The notes under the pieces: generated by a model
Seen by the model: only the letters and a program-made list of their open reading frames with translations
Told to the model about the DNA's origin: nothing
Database searches by the model: none
Source: Macrolepiota albuminosa
Lineage: Eukaryota; Basidiomycota; Agaricomycetes; Agaricales; Agaricaceae
NCBI GenBank assembly: GCA_027475525.1
Contig: JAMWFC010000051.1
Coordinates: forward strand, 1,067,205-1,131,204
Direction: 5' to 3'
Length of the DNA stretch: 64,000 nucleotides
In this document: in pieces, positions 44,598 through 56,623 of the stretch
Layout: each line of letters begins with the position of its first letter
Position numbering within the stretch: the first letter of the stretch is position 1
Program-made: the position numbers and the translations under genes

Positions 44598-47181
44598 TCA
44601 CGGCATGTCATCGTCAAGAGAGCTAAAGGCCAGCCCTTTCCGCCGGGCGTTGGCATATCGGCCGACCGGCTTGCCAATATCATCAAACTCGTCATCCGTA
44701 GTGGGCATCACGATTTCCTCGTCCTCGACAGCATCTTCGTCATCGACCTGCTGCTTCAAATGGCTCGGTGGTGCGACTACACTCTCACCACCCGAGTATG
44801 TGAATCCCCTAAAATTCGCTTGCACGCTGTTCGTCAATGGGCTTCCCGAGAATTCGGGACTTTTCTTTTTTGGCCTGATCTGAATACCCTGTGTGCGGCC
44901 GTTCGGTCCATTGAGAGCATACGGCCCCAGGGGCCCCTTGCCTTCTCGCTCGCTTCCCAAGGGACCATTCGGGGTATGCACAAGACCGGTATTGCCAATC
45001 GATTGGGAGACCCAGTTTTCTGATGGATCGTCTTCATCGAGAACCATATCCGCAATGCCGACATCCCGGATATCGGCCGACGTAAACTCTGGGTCAAAGT
45101 TGTTCGTAGACTCGTCCGACTCGACGACAGGCTTGAACGGCGGTGTTACCTGTTTGAGCGCGAGGGCCTTCCAGTCGATCGATTTGAAAAAGGGGTGGTC
45201 CTTGAGCTCGTTCGCGTCGCGGTTTGCTCCCAGGCGATGATTCGGATTCCGGTTGAGAAGCTGCATGTTATAGTTAGAACATTGATCGAAAACAAGTCAA
45301 AAAAACGAAGAAGCAGTGTTAATTTAAAAAAAAAAACATGTTTTTGACTCACCCCTTTTACAAATTGTTTTCCGTCTTCGTTGATAACACCTTTCGGAAA
45401 ACGGATCTTTCCGAAGCAGATATTTTTGTACATTTGCTGAGTGTCCTCTGCGTAAAAGGGGCTCCATCCACAGCACATTTCAAAGAGTAGGACGCCTAGT
45501 GACCAAAAGTCGACAATTTTGGAATAACCGTGCTCGGAGAGGAGTATTTCTGGCGCGAGGTACTCGGTGGTGCCGCAAAATGTCGTTGTCAACTCATCGG
45601 ACCGTAGATCGGCCTTTGACAGTCCGAAATCACAAAGAGCTACATGGCCCGTGGCATCGAGAAGGATGTTCTCTGGTTTGAGGTCGCTGTGCGACAAGTA
45701 AGCCCATGTACGTTATATGGTAGGGCAATGAGACACACCGGTAGACGATGTCGAATTTGTGTAGATGTTCGAGTGCGAGAACCAGCTCTGCGATGTAGAA
45801 CCGTGCGCGTTCTTCACTGAAGCGCGTCTCACGTTGGAGATGCCAAAATAGCTCGCCGCCGCTCTTGAAGTCTGTGACGAGGTAGAGGTCCGAGTCGGTC
45901 TGGAAGCTAAACTTGAGGCCGACGAGGAACGGCGAGTCTAGTGAGCGCTGGAGAATCTTGCGTTCTCCTATTGTGTGGGCGACTTCCTTCTTTGCGACGA
46001 TCTCCTTTTTAGAGAGGACTTTCATTGCGTATATGCGCTTGGTGTCGCGCTTTCGGACCTGGAAAACCTTGCCAAAGGTGCCTCGGCCGATGAGCTTGAG
46101 AAACTCGAAATCCCGCGGGGTAAGAGGACGTTTTGTCTGCGATAAGACGTTGATTAATAGGCGGGGAGAACCTGAAACGTAACAGCCGATAACGGACTTT
46201 GTATTGTTCAAACGTTATCTGAAGGCGCATCTCGCCAGTGACAGGCTCGTTCTCGAACGGTTTTAGCCTGGAAAAGGAAATGCTGAGAGGATTGAGGGGG
46301 ATGGTGGGAGGGACCTACTTGTACCACTGGTCGACGGTGTGGTCGTGTATGAGGACGGGTTTGACTTGGACAGTTCCGAGGAAACCCTGGTCCTGGACAG
46401 AGCGGTCATAGACGTTGAAAGTGATGAGAGAATGCTCAGATGTGACGTCGCTAGAGTTGGGATGAGCGATAAGAGATATGGGGTGGGTGGGGAGATTGGC
46501 TTACAAGGAGACCTCGTGTTTCCAGACGGGGTTGTGGGGGGAGAGACGAGCAAAAAGGCCGGTTGAGATTGCGGCAGCGGATTTGGCAGAGGAGGAAGAG
46601 GCATTGCTGAGGTTGCGTTCGCGACGAGAGGGGTCGAGGGCAGCAGCCTTGGAGCCGATTGCACCGAGGGCGGAGATTGCGTTGGAGGAGGAGGTGCGGG
46701 AGAGATTGGTAGGGGTGCCCCTGACCTCCTTGTCGGACTCTGAGGTGGGATCTCTGGAGACGAATTCGTTTTTTTCAAACTGGACGACGACATAGGGGCG
46801 TGCAGAAGGGGCGGGGACAGCGAGGCCGCGGGCCTGGATGAGCTTGACGTGGATCTGGCCGCGGGAAGAGGCGACGTGTGGAGTGGAAGTGGCGGTGTGG
46901 TCGGACGAGGCGGAGACGGGGGGGGCCTTGTGGGATCTGCGGGCGGGAGGCTGCTGCATGGTGAAGTCGGGTGCATGGAGGGTCGGGCCAAGCGAGGGGG
47001 TGGCCAGGGGCGTGATGTCGGCGTTGGCCGAGTGGTGGAGGAGAGGATGGCAGGTGGGCGTGGGCGGGCGCGGGGCGTCGAAGGGATTGGGACGGGGCTT
47101 GGGCGTGAGCTGGTCCATGGGCGGCGGCCACAGCTTGATGATGACGCGGTGCAGAACAAGACTGAAGCCGGCGCGGTCCAT
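44598..47181 (-). CDS. SCH9: AGC-family protein kinase Sch9 with C2 domain
   Basis: Minus strand; first ATG in frame at 47181 (MDRAGFS), alternative MDQLTPK at 47118. The N-terminus is Pro/Ser-rich, then a C2 domain (GQIHVKLIQARGLAVPAPSARPYVVVQF through WSVYDRSVQDQGFLGTV). The kinase follows after RPLTPRDFEFLKLIGRGTFG: AMKVLSKKE, YRDLKPENIL, CDFGLSKAD, T-loop TTTFCGTTEYLAPEI, HRLGANRDANELKDHPFF. The C-tail carries a hydrophobic motif (FRGFTYS), then an acidic extension ending SLDDDMP. C2 plus AGC kinase is the Sch9 layout; Sch9 is a TORC1 substrate controlling ribosome production, stress response and lifespan. Introns split HRD and the region after QFVKG. The 3' end faces the LINE. Confidence 0.92.
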
Positions 47182-47265
47182 CGCCTCCACACAAATCAAT
47201 TCTTTTCTTTTGTACCCGTTTCTTATCTCACGTCCCTTTTCCAACAGAAACACCCCTGTCACTGA

Positions 47266-47801
47266 CTAATTTGAGCGACTTTCCCCCGCTACCGCCAACA
47301 GTCTCTCCCTGCCCCACCGCAGCCCCTTCACTGTGCTTCCAACCCCCACCCCCGCAACGGCTGCCCGCCCTGTCGTCCGCCATCCTGCCCGGTCTGCGTC
47401 CTGTCAGCCCAGCACACCCAGTCGCGAGTCTACGTACATACGCAGCCAAACACCCCAGCCACCCCCAGTCCCGCCCCAATCTCCTTCATCCCACCCCACC
47501 CCATCCGCTCCATGCCCTCCTCAATCCCCACCCACCCCACCGCCACACTCGTCAGCTTCGTCGCGTCCGTCGCCGCCCCCTTCAGTCCCCCGTACAGCAC
47601 CTTGTAGTTTTTCGTCTTGTTGTAGAAATACCATCCCTGCACCGTCGTCGGCGCCCGGTGCGCATTTTCTGCAAGGAACCGCAGCGACGCGCTCCGTGAC
47701 CCCCGCACCAGCCCCATCATCGTTCCGACAACCAACGCTGCCCCTGGCACAAGATAGAAACGCGCCGGAATCTCAATGCGGATTGCCGTCTCGTCGGTCA
47801 T
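47266..47801 (-). CDS. Small Gly-rich, Tim17/22-like membrane protein (unnamed)
   Basis: Exons 47442-47801 and 47266-47400 give 164 residues from MTDETAIRIEIPARFYLV. Hydrophobic, Gly-rich segments (VPGAALVVGTMMGLVRG, WVGIEEGMERMGWG, GAGLGVAGVFG, AAVAGVGVGSTVKGLRWG) alternate with basic loops and RFLAENAHRAPTTVQGWYFY. The Gly-spaced helices are reminiscent of Tim17/Tim22-type inner-membrane proteins, and related unnamed proteins occur widely in fungi as I recall. No catalytic residues seen. It lies 84 bp upstream of SCH9 on the same strand, so the SCH9 promoter must be within or behind this gene. Confidence 0.7.
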
Positions 47802-48210
47802 CAAGTCGTCCAATCTGTCAGTCACTCATCCAAATCTAATCATGTGACCTCCGAACCATGCGGCCTTCCCCACCTCTAGCCGACGCGTTCCATTGCATTT
47901 AATGCTTTTACCCAACGCCTACCATGCCCAACAGCGAAATTTGCGCTTATCCAAATCTCCGTGATCGCTTCTCTGCTTCCTCTCACTGATGTCATTCTCC
48001 CATCGCCAAAAGCGTCCCATTCCCTCCTATCGAGAAAAAACAACTCAAAAAGTCTCAGACCACAAGGTTACTCCGGTCATTTCTCTGGCAAAAGGAGCTC
48101 AAGAAGCGATCACCTGCTCATTGTGCCTAATGTCTTTTAAGCATTCGGTAGCGTCGCGTGGCACCATAGAAATGCAATTCATGTACCCTACCCGAATAGA
48201 CGAGCAACGT
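47802..48210. other. Intergenic region
   Basis: 409 bp between the DPH1 stop and the small membrane protein start, both on the minus strand. Presumably promoter of the latter and DPH1 3' UTR. Nothing else recognised. Confidence 0.5.
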
Positions 48211-49992
48211 TCAAAATTCCCCTGTCGTCCGTGAGATGGCCCATGCACTCCCGCCGGTATAGAAGTCCATTGGGTAAACCCCATCCCCCCGTCCTTCGTC
48301 TTCCATCCAGCTGTCAGTTTTACCGACGGCGACAGCTGTTTCATAAGGGCTAAGCAGTGGGCGGTCGAAAGCGTAACCCCAGTCTATTGAAAGACGAGGG
48401 CACGATGTCTGAACAAAAGTCGATATGTACGGGTTGAACAGCGCTAGCTTTGCCGGCGAAAGCTCAGATAATAGAATCTGAATGTACGGAATCGGTGTCT
48501 TTGAGGCTTCTAGCTGGTTGGTTATTGCCTGATGCACAGTCAGTGCATGAACGTTTTCCTTCCATTCAAATGTACCTGTAGCTGCTTAAAGTTTCCTTGT
48601 CGCCCGAGCGTCCCGAGTATCACACCCCACAGCGGTGGCGAGTCATGCGAAAAGGCCGCGATGCTCCTGCGAGCGACCTGCACGGCATCATCACGAACCC
48701 TTTGCATCGCGCGGTGGTCATACCGTTCCCGCGTCAGCTTCTTGGAATAAGGATCGTAACGAAATGCAGGAACAGTTGGATTGGCGATCATAATTGACTC
48801 TAAATGGAAACGCCCATCGCCAAGATATCTATTCCATGCTCGTATGTAGTGGCGTTGTTATCTCAAGAAGATAAGACGTACATCAATGCATCGACGTCGT
48901 TGAGGCGCGGCGCTGTGCATCCGAGGATCTCGCCCGGTGAAAGAGGTTTTGATCTCGGAATCGTCGCTTCGTACTTCCCTGACCAAAGCTTTTCTTCTTG
49001 TTCCTCTGCGGCGTTGGAAGAATCAAGAAGACGAGAAGGATCGATGACGAATGATTCGCCTGTGAGGTCTTCTTTCAGACGCTGGAGGGCAGCCACGAAC
49101 TGGATTGTCGATACCAGCGCTAGCCGCGTAGGGTCGTACGAATGTGATGGCCCTCGTTCGTCATTGTCACTGGTCGTCGGTCCTTGTATTCGGAGATGCG
49201 AGGTAGATCCTATCTTCGTGCCCGCTGGAATCAGACGATCAGTCTCTTCCGAATTCAGCAGATTTTCGTGAAATTGTTGTCGGTCACTGGGAAAGTTGAG
49301 CCGGACGGTTTGAGCGAGGTGTGTAGAATCAATTGCGATCTCGACAAAGACGTAGAGGGTCTTGATAGAGGTCTGGTCCATTGGTACTATTGTACCCTCG
49401 TTCAGCTTTGGGTGCCAAAGGAGAGAGCAGAGTAGACACCTAGACAACTGTGGCCGTAGTGCACCAACATGTCGCATCCCAATGCAACAGCAGTATAATC
49501 GTCAATGCAGCAAGCACCATATGTGACATCACCCATGATTACTGTCAAAGCATTCGTAAATCTTTTTCAGTATAATCGTCAATGCAGCAAGCACCATATG
49601 TGACATCACCCATGATTACTGTCAAAGCATTCGTAAATCTTTTTGTTTCGCAGGTCAGATCTGAGAACTTGAACACGATCAACAATTTACCTCTCAATTA
49701 TATCTGCGATGGTGCAGGCAAACATCTGCAACCCCTCTGGCATCTGTAGCGCTACCATAGTAGCATTGTTTTTCCGAATCTGATGTATAGTTTTGTGGAT
49801 CTCGAACGAATAGTTCGACGGCAGTTGTGCGACGGCAGCATTGAGCTGATCATCTTCGAGTATATCTTGAGGGATCTGGTGACCGATAACACCAGAGACA
49901 CCCGGCTTGGAAGGAGTCGCGCTCTTGCTGCCAACGAAGCGTTTCCGAGGTTTCAGAGTCTTGGGTCTGGCCGCTGTGGCTTCCTCGGGCAT
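48211..49992 (-). CDS. DPH1: Diphthamide biosynthesis protein Dph1 (radical ACP-transferase subunit)
   Basis: Minus strand from [20 protein letters not shown] at 49992 to the stop at 48211. Landmarks in order: [53 protein letters not shown] (first cluster Cys), HYGHSCL (second), [26 protein letters not shown] with [34 protein letters not shown], and [21 protein letters not shown] (third Cys), ending [10 protein letters not shown]. Dph1-Dph2 uses a [4Fe-4S] cluster to cleave SAM and add a 3-amino-3-carboxypropyl group to the EF-2 histidine. A 77-bp duplication (49491-49644) doubles the exon coding [14 protein letters not shown]. Confidence 0.92.
49491..49644. repeat. 77-bp direct duplication (DPH1)
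   Basis: Copies 49491-49567 and 49568-49644, identical. Falls on the exon with the first iron-sulfur cysteine of DPH1. Confidence 0.96.
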
Positions 49993-50213
49993 GGGGTCAA
50001 GCGGTAGTAGAAAAGAGTTCTTTTTTATATATAGCCGGCCCGGACACGTGAGGGGTTTCGAGACGAAGCACGGCTCATTGTGCGGTGCGTCACCTTTCTG
50101 TTCTCCTTCTCTCAGCTTAGGCCTACATGCTCTGACGCTCCCTTTTTCAACAACCTCACGTATTTCCTTTGGTTCTCTGATATAGAAGGTATCATTTGAC
50201 TTGAACGACGATA

Positions 50214-53200
50214 ATGGCCAAGAAGGGCAATAGAACATGGGCCACTGGTCGGTGTGCCATGCGGGACACCTGTGGCAGCAAAGGTTTCTTCGGAAAGCCT
50301 TTACCTTGTCCATATGATGGATCACCGGCAGAGGTGTGTGCGCATGATACCATTCCGTAGTCGCTGGTTGTTTCTTACCTTGTCGTAGCCTGATGACACA
50401 GCCGGCAGAGGTGTGTGCGCATGATACCATTCCGTAGTCGCTGGTTGTTTCTTACCTTGTCGTAGCCTGATGACACAGCCGTGCCTTGTTAGTGCAAACG
50501 TGTGGATCTGAATTCGCCAATGGACCCGTTTGCTGCACAAAGGAGCAAGTAGAAACACTCCGCGACAACTTTAACCAAGTCGAGCCCCTTATTTCAGCTT
50601 GTCCAGCTTGTCGGAACAACTTCCGTTCCTTCTTCTGTTCATTTACCTGTTCTCCCGAGCAAGGCTCGTTCGTCAATATCACTTCTACGCAGCAGACGAA
50701 CACAGGGAAGATTGCTGTAAAGTCAGTAGACTTCCATGTTGAAGAACAGTTTGGCGAGGGCTTCTATAATAGCTGCAAGGATGTCCAAGTCGGGACCACT
50801 AATGGTTATGCTATGGAGCTGATTGGAGGGGGCGCGTCAGATTACCATGGTTTCTTCAAGTTTCTGGGTGACGAGAAACCAATTGGTAGCCCTTTTCAGA
50901 TCGACTTTCCAACTACGACCCCCTCAGGAATTACTCCCCTAAACATCACACCACGAGGATGCGCCGATAACGACCTTGCGAGCCGTTGCACATGTGTCGA
51001 TTGTCCTTCGATATGTCCTGCCCTACCACCCGTTACGGCACCGAATGCAGGGCCGACCTGCCACGTCGGTGCATTCTCTTGCCTCACCTTCGTCCTTCTC
51101 GTTGGATATACTTTGGCAGTCCTAGCCTCCCTCTCTGGATGCATCATCTCGACTTCTATACGTAAGCGTCGTGAGAGATCATATGAACGTGTCGCATTGT
51201 CAGAGGACGCCACGTCCCCTAGAATACAGACTCGCGGTCTCGTTGGTCAAAGTTCTCTGGCTCATTACCTCGATGAAGATTCGATGGGAACACAGTCTGG
51301 GTCTCGAAACCTCGGTCGAGGTGCAACTCTATTAGACCCTGATGAAACCCTTCAGCCTCGCCAATACCCCCTAAATACTTTCCTACGTCATGGCTTCTAT
51401 AGACTAGGCCTCTTTGCTGCAACATCTCCGTGGCTCACGTTTTCTGTCGTCTTCCTCCTGATTGGACTCCTCAACATTGGATGGCAGAAATTTGAGATCG
51501 AGACGGACCCCGTGCGGTTGTGGGTAGCACCTACTTCGGAGAGCAAGTTACAGAAGGAGTTCTTTGATGAGAATTTCGGGCCTTTCTATCGCACGGAACA
51601 GATCTTCGTGACTTCTGCTCCCGCACTCGACGAGCAAGCGAGCAATTTAATTTCGGGCCTTTCTATCGCACGGAACAGATCTTCGTGACTTCTGCTCCCG
51701 CACTCGACGAGCAAGCGAGCAATTTTCGCTCGCAGCAACAAACACGCCTGTATTGTCTTGGGAACGTCTCAAATACTGGTTTAAAGTTGAAAATGACATC
51801 GTCAATCTGCGCTCACCAAGCGGGTACCGTCTCACAGATGTTTGTTTCAAACCCGCTGGTCCTAGAGGCGCGTGTGTTGTGCAATCCATCGCTGCATGGT
51901 TCGGAAACGATCTTGACTCTTATGACGAAGACACATGGGCGGAGCAACTAGACGAATGTGCCCGATCACCAGTTGAATGCCTTCCAGACTTCCAACAACC
52001 TCTCGCTCCTCATTTCGTGTTGGGAGGTGTTCCAAGTGACGATAGCGGACGCCACATGTACGTTGATGCTGAGGCATTCGTAGTCACTTACGTGGTGTCA
52101 GATTCTTTGGACACCGAGGTCCAGGCGAAAGCTATGGAGTGGGAACAGACTCTTCGGACGTATCTTACAGATCTGAGCCAGCGATCTGAAGAGGATGCTG
52201 GCTTGCATATCGCTTTCTCGACAGGTGTATCGCTTGAGGAAGAGATCAACAAAAGCACTAACACCGATGTTAAAGTTGTTGTCCTGTCGTACTTGGCAAT
52301 GTTCTTATATGTCTCATTGGCTCTCGGAGCCGGCACTGTTGTTCGCGAGGAACAAGGTGTTCTTGCTTCTCTTGCCAATTGGGTATCCAACTTTTCCGGA
52401 CTGTTCAAGCCCTCTCGTGTGACCTCTTCATCTGTATCTGTAGATTCTCGGACAGTGCCCCACATCTTCCCCCGTCTTCCTCGCAGTCTTTTCACAGGAT
52501 CAAAGTTCGCACTCGGCCTGTTTGGCATCTCTCTCGTCATTCTCTCTGTTTCCTCATCTGTCGGGTTCTTCTCTTTGATGGGCGTCAAAGTGACTTTGAT
52601 CATCGCAGAGGTCATTCCATTTTTGGTCCTTGCAGTGGGCGTTGACAACGTCTTCATCCTCGTGCATGAGCTCGATCGTCAAAACTTTCTCCATGGCCCC
52701 AACGCGGCGGTCCCTGCTTCACAGGGTGGTTTGACCAGTCCGATGTCACCGACTCTTTCATATCGTTCTCCGTACGCGTCGTCTGTCCGCGAAGACATCG
52801 ATACAGTGTCTATGCCGCAGTACTTGCCCGCTGAAGAACGCGTAGCTCGCACCCTTGCCAAGATGGGCCCATCTATTCTCTTGAGCACAATCACGGAAAC
52901 CGTTGCCTTTTCTCTCGGTGCTCTTGTACCTATGCCCGCTGTGCGAAATTTCGCGCTCTATGCGGCAGGAAGTGTGTTTTTGAATGCGATTCTTCAAGTG
53001 ACGGTCTTCATTAGTGCTTTGCTATTGGACTTGAGACGATTCGAAGCGAACCGCGTTGATTGCTTCCCATGCGTTAGACTACCCTCTCGGATTGCGCTCA
53101 TGGAAGGGCCAGTCACCGGAAGTGGCTTGGGTAAAATCGGGCGCTTCATTCGCCGTTACTACGCACCATATTTGCTGAATCCCACCGCGAAAGGTATTGT

Positions 53201-54949
53201 TATGGTCACATTCATGGGTATCTTCGTCGCCTCTGTCATTTCAATTCAACATATCGAGCTTGGTCTTGGTGAGTGATCCACTTGTATTCTGAACCAGCAC
53301 TTGACATTCTGTTTAGACCAGAGGCTTGCACTGCCATCTGATTCCTATCTCGTGGATTACTTCGACAACCTCGACGCGTACCTCGATGTCGGGCCACCCG
53401 TCTACTTCGTGTCTCGTGATATCGACGTCACTCAACGTTCGACAACCTCGACGCGTACCTCGATGTCGGGCCACCCGTCTACTTCGTGTCTCGTGATATC
53501 GACGTCACTCAACGTCCGGGCAACAGGCACTGTGTGCAAGATTCACAACCTGCCAAGAGTTCTCTGTCGCCAATACCCTGGAGGCAGAGCGCAAGCGCCC
53601 TGAAGCCTCGTTTATCTCTGAACCCAGCGCTTCCTGGATTGATGACTTTCTTGGCTGGCTCGATCCTGGCAAGGAAGAGTGCTGCCGCGTGCGCAAAGCG
53701 GACCACGACGTCTTCTGGATGACTTTCTTGGCTGGCTCGATCCTGGCAAGGAAGAGTGCTGCCGCGTGCGCAAAGCGGACCACGACGTCTTCTGCGGACC
53801 GCGCGACAATTCGCGTCTTTGTGAGCCATGCTACCTGAACAAGACACCTGCGTGGAACATCACGATGGAGGGTCTACCCGAAAATAAGGAATTCATGCGT
53901 TTTGTGAAGCAGTGGCTTGTTTCGCCGACGACGGAGGACTGCCCTCTTGCGGGCAAGGCCTCGTTTGGCTCTGCTCTTTCGATATCTCAAGACGGGGAGA
54001 GTGTACAAGCGTCTCACTTCCGAACGTTTCATGCTCCGTTGAAGTCGCAGCAAGATTTCGTCGATGCGTTTGCGGCGGCACATCGTGTGGCAGACGACAT
54101 TTCCATGCGTACTGGCGCAGACGTGTTCCCGTATTCTCTGTTCTATGTGTTCTTTGATCAATATGCGCACATCGTTGCGATCACGCAGGAGGTGCTCGGA
54201 CTCGGGCTGGCCGCTGTGCTCGTGGTGACTGCACTGCTCCTTGGTAGCTGGCGCAGTGGCTCGATCGTCACTGGAGTTGTTGGGCTGACCGTCGTTTCTG
54301 TGATGGGCGTGATGCCGTTGTGGGGTATCAGTTTGAATGCGATTAGTCTGGTTAACCTGGTGATTTCATTGGGGATTGCGGTCGAATTTTGTGCACATGT
54401 GGCGAGGGCATTCATGAGTGCAGGATCAGGGTTGCCAGTTGATCACCCAGCGGGACAGAAGGAACGCGATGAACGCATGTGGACTGCTTTGGTTGATGTC
54501 GGGCCGTCGGTAAGTTACTTGGAATTTTGTCAAATTATTGATTTTTACTGGAGTCGCCCGGGTTTAGGTTCTTTCAGGGATTACTTTTACAAAGCTTATC
54601 GGCATGTCTGTACTTGCTTTAACTCGGTCAAAACTGCTTGAGGTTTGGCTCTGTCCTTGCTCTAGTTCTCTCTCAAGCTGATCCATCATTGAAAAGATAT
54701 ACTACTTCCGGATGTGGCTTACACTCATCGTTTCAGGGGCTCTTCATGGACTGGTTCTTTTGCCTGTTGTTCTTAGCATTGCTGGTGGTTCAGGATTTCC
54801 TCAACAAGAGGCAGACGAGGAATGGATGACAACTGCTATTAGACACGATTATGAATACGCGTAAGTCGTCTTGGAACTTGCTTGTTTGAGTGGATCTAAA
54901 ATCGTTCGTCAGGCCATTCCTTGCTGATGACAATTCGCTTAGCGATTGA
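50214..54949 (+). CDS. NCR1: NPC1-type sterol transporter (Ncr1), broken by four 77-bp duplications
   Basis: The N-terminal domain has the Cys pattern ([49 protein letters not shown]). A linker helix ([20 protein letters not shown]) and the middle lumenal domain ([17 protein letters not shown]) follow. The sterol-sensing domain is near 52,500-53,060 ([30 protein letters not shown]). After more lumenal sequence, the C-terminal membrane block ([27 protein letters not shown]) ends [11 protein letters not shown] at 54949. NPC1 exports cholesterol/ergosterol and sphingolipid cargo from the vacuole lumen. The start at 50214 (MAKKGNRTW) is in frame but lacks a signal peptide; an upstream exon may be missing. 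Duplications: 50325-50478, 51572-51725, 53361-53514, 53641-53794. At 51.7 kb one further frame offset remains after removing a copy. Confidence 0.9.
50325..50478. repeat. 77-bp direct duplication (NPC1, first)
   Basis: Copies 50325-50401 and 50402-50478, identical. Covers the end of the first visible NPC1 exon and its intron; with one copy the intron joins SPAEV to RALLVQTCG. Confidence 0.95.
51572..51725. repeat. 77-bp direct duplication (NPC1, second)
   Basis: Copies 51572-51648 and 51649-51725, identical. Coding for [20 protein letters not shown]; a frame difference remains downstream even with one copy. Confidence 0.95.
53361..53514. repeat. 77-bp direct duplication (NPC1, third)
   Basis: Copies 53361-53437 and 53438-53514, identical. 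Coding for [20 protein letters not shown]. Confidence 0.96.
53641..53794. repeat. 77-bp direct duplication (NPC1, fourth)
   Basis: Copies 53641-53717 and 53718-53794, identical. Coding for [19 protein letters not shown]. Confidence 0.96.
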
Positions 54950-55112
54950 CCCCTAATTTAGTATCATTCTTTGGATAATACCCACCAATGCATGATCTCT
55001 TCTCGTAATGTATACCTCGTGCAATTGCAATCATTTTAAGTGACAAAAAAAAAAAATCGTACATTGTCCGAAAAGGTATTTTACTGAACAAGAGTGCAAA
55101 GATACAGCAGCC

Positions 55113-56053
55113 TCACAAAGCTTTTGGAGAACGGGATCTACTATCCCTGATATCATCACGACTGTTGCTTCTCCTCCCTCGACTGACACTCCTTGTCCTA
55201 CTTCTACTTCGGCTATATCTCGAGTAGGATGAATACGACATGGACCTGGACCTGGAGCGGGACCTGGAGCGGGAAAGAGACCTGGTACGGGAGCGGCTAG
55301 AACGCACAGAATAGCTGCGAGATCTCGATCTGCGACCACGGCCATACCCGCCACGGGAGTAGCTGGGGGAACGACGTCTTGGGGCGAGAGCACCACCTGA
55401 ACGACGGGGCGGGGATCGCGAGCGAGAGCGGCTGAAGCTGGGGCGGCCGCGATACGAGGCACGCGGAGGGGGACCGCGGCGTCCATAGGGACGGTCGCGG
55501 AAGGTATCGCGTGGAGGTGGGTAGTCTCCGCGTCGGCGGTATGGGGGCGACCGGGTGCGAGAACGAGAGCGAGAACGAGAGCGGGAGGGGGTGCGGACAC
55601 GGCCTGTACGACGAGGGGGTGGTCCACGGGGACGTTGAGGTGGCGGGGGCGGTGTTGGGGAACGAGAGCGGACGGGCAGAGTAGAGAGCTCAAGCTTGAG
55701 AATCGCGCCGTCGAGTTGGCCGCCGTCCATGTGGGTAAAGGCTTTGTGGGCCGAGGGCGGGTCTGCGAATTCAAGAGCTGCCTTGCCGCGGTTTTGGCCG
55801 GCTAGTAGAGTCAGAACAAGTACAGGCTCTTCATTCATAAAGACATACATTTTCCGTAAACTGGCAGGTCGATTTTTGTGATTGGGCCATAGAACGAGAA
55901 GATGGTCTGCAGATGGGACTCGACCACGTTGCGCGTGAGATTGGTGATGATGATGACTTTTGCGTTGGGTTTGTCGGATGCAGGGCTGTGGTCAACGTCC
56001 ATGTCGATGTCCGCCGGCGGGCGTGGCGACGGCGAGCGCCCTCGTGTCGACAT
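55113..56053 (-). CDS. RNPS1: RNPS1-like SR-related RNA-binding protein
   Basis: Two exons, 55849-56053 and 55113-55801, give 297 residues from MSTRGRSPSPRP. One RRM: KVIIITNLTRNVVESHLQTIF, then GPITKIDLPVYGK, RGKAALEFADPPSAHKAFTHM, LDGAILKLEL. The remainder is an Arg/Ser domain with PPPPPQRPRG, many SRSRS repeats and SYSRGGYGRG. One RRM followed by a Pro/Arg/Ser tail is the RNPS1 layout, a splicing activator and exon-junction/ASAP complex component; the RS domain is a kinase target in related proteins. It converges with NPC1, stop codons 163 bp apart. Confidence 0.85.
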
Positions 56054-56180
56054 GGATCTCGTTCAGAACTGTGACGCGTCACACGTCACTCAAATTCTCA
56101 AATCAAGCCCTTGGGCAGCATTTCATACTCTCAACAAATTGTGCATCTATGGGTTCGATTGTGTCGTGGTTCAAAATACT

Positions 56181-56531
56181 CTACTCTGCTGTAACATATT
56201 TATCACGGATGTCTTTCCATTGTTTCTGCAGATATGCCAGTTGAGAGACGGTCCACAATGCAAGTGCACAATGTCAACGCACCCCCTTGTTCCAAGAATC
56301 GTAAAACTTGGTGACGCTCATGTCAAACCCGATTCCAAAGGCAAATGCACCGGCGAAGACGCTGGCCACAAAGACACCTGCACAAAGAAAGATCAGAAAA
56401 AGGCGAGACGAACGTGTGCGGTAAGGAACGGACTGTTTCGCCTGAAAATGGAGTTGTACAGCGTGGTAGTGAACTACAAACGATATATCAGCCAAAGACG
56501 TAGGCTGACTGGAATAAACACGTACGGCCAT
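56181..56531 (-). CDS. QCR9: Cytochrome bc1 complex subunit 9 (QCR9/UQCR10)
   Basis: Four exons on the minus strand: 56526-56531 (ATG GCC only), 56434-56473, 56283-56377 and 56181-56225, for 61 residues. The protein is a single-span subunit: TTLYNSIFRRNSVFVASVFAGAF, then FDMSVTKFYDSWNKGKQWKDI, the classical Qcr9 pattern, with one transmembrane helix. Qcr9 binds near the Rieske/cytochrome c1 side and supports assembly of complex III. Its 6-nt first coding exon is striking but phases add up exactly. It is divergent from uS11m with 92 bp between start codons. Confidence 0.9.
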
Positions 56532-56623
56532 GATTTTTATGGTTGGGAGGAGAAGGAAGCGTTGCCCGACGGATTCCGGAAAGAGCGATCGGAGTTTGAA
56601 GGGACATTTTCAGGCCAACCACT

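Noticed and set aside
46263..47269. Long open frames on both strands over the SCH9 N-terminus
   Set aside because: The region is GC-rich and low in complexity, which opens shadow frames. Only one minus-strand frame carries the C2 domain and joins the kinase.
49687..50430. A longer minus-strand protein upstream of DPH1
   Set aside because: The open frame continues past the DPH1 start only by chance; the upstream part overlaps the NPC1 N-terminal coding exon on the plus strand.
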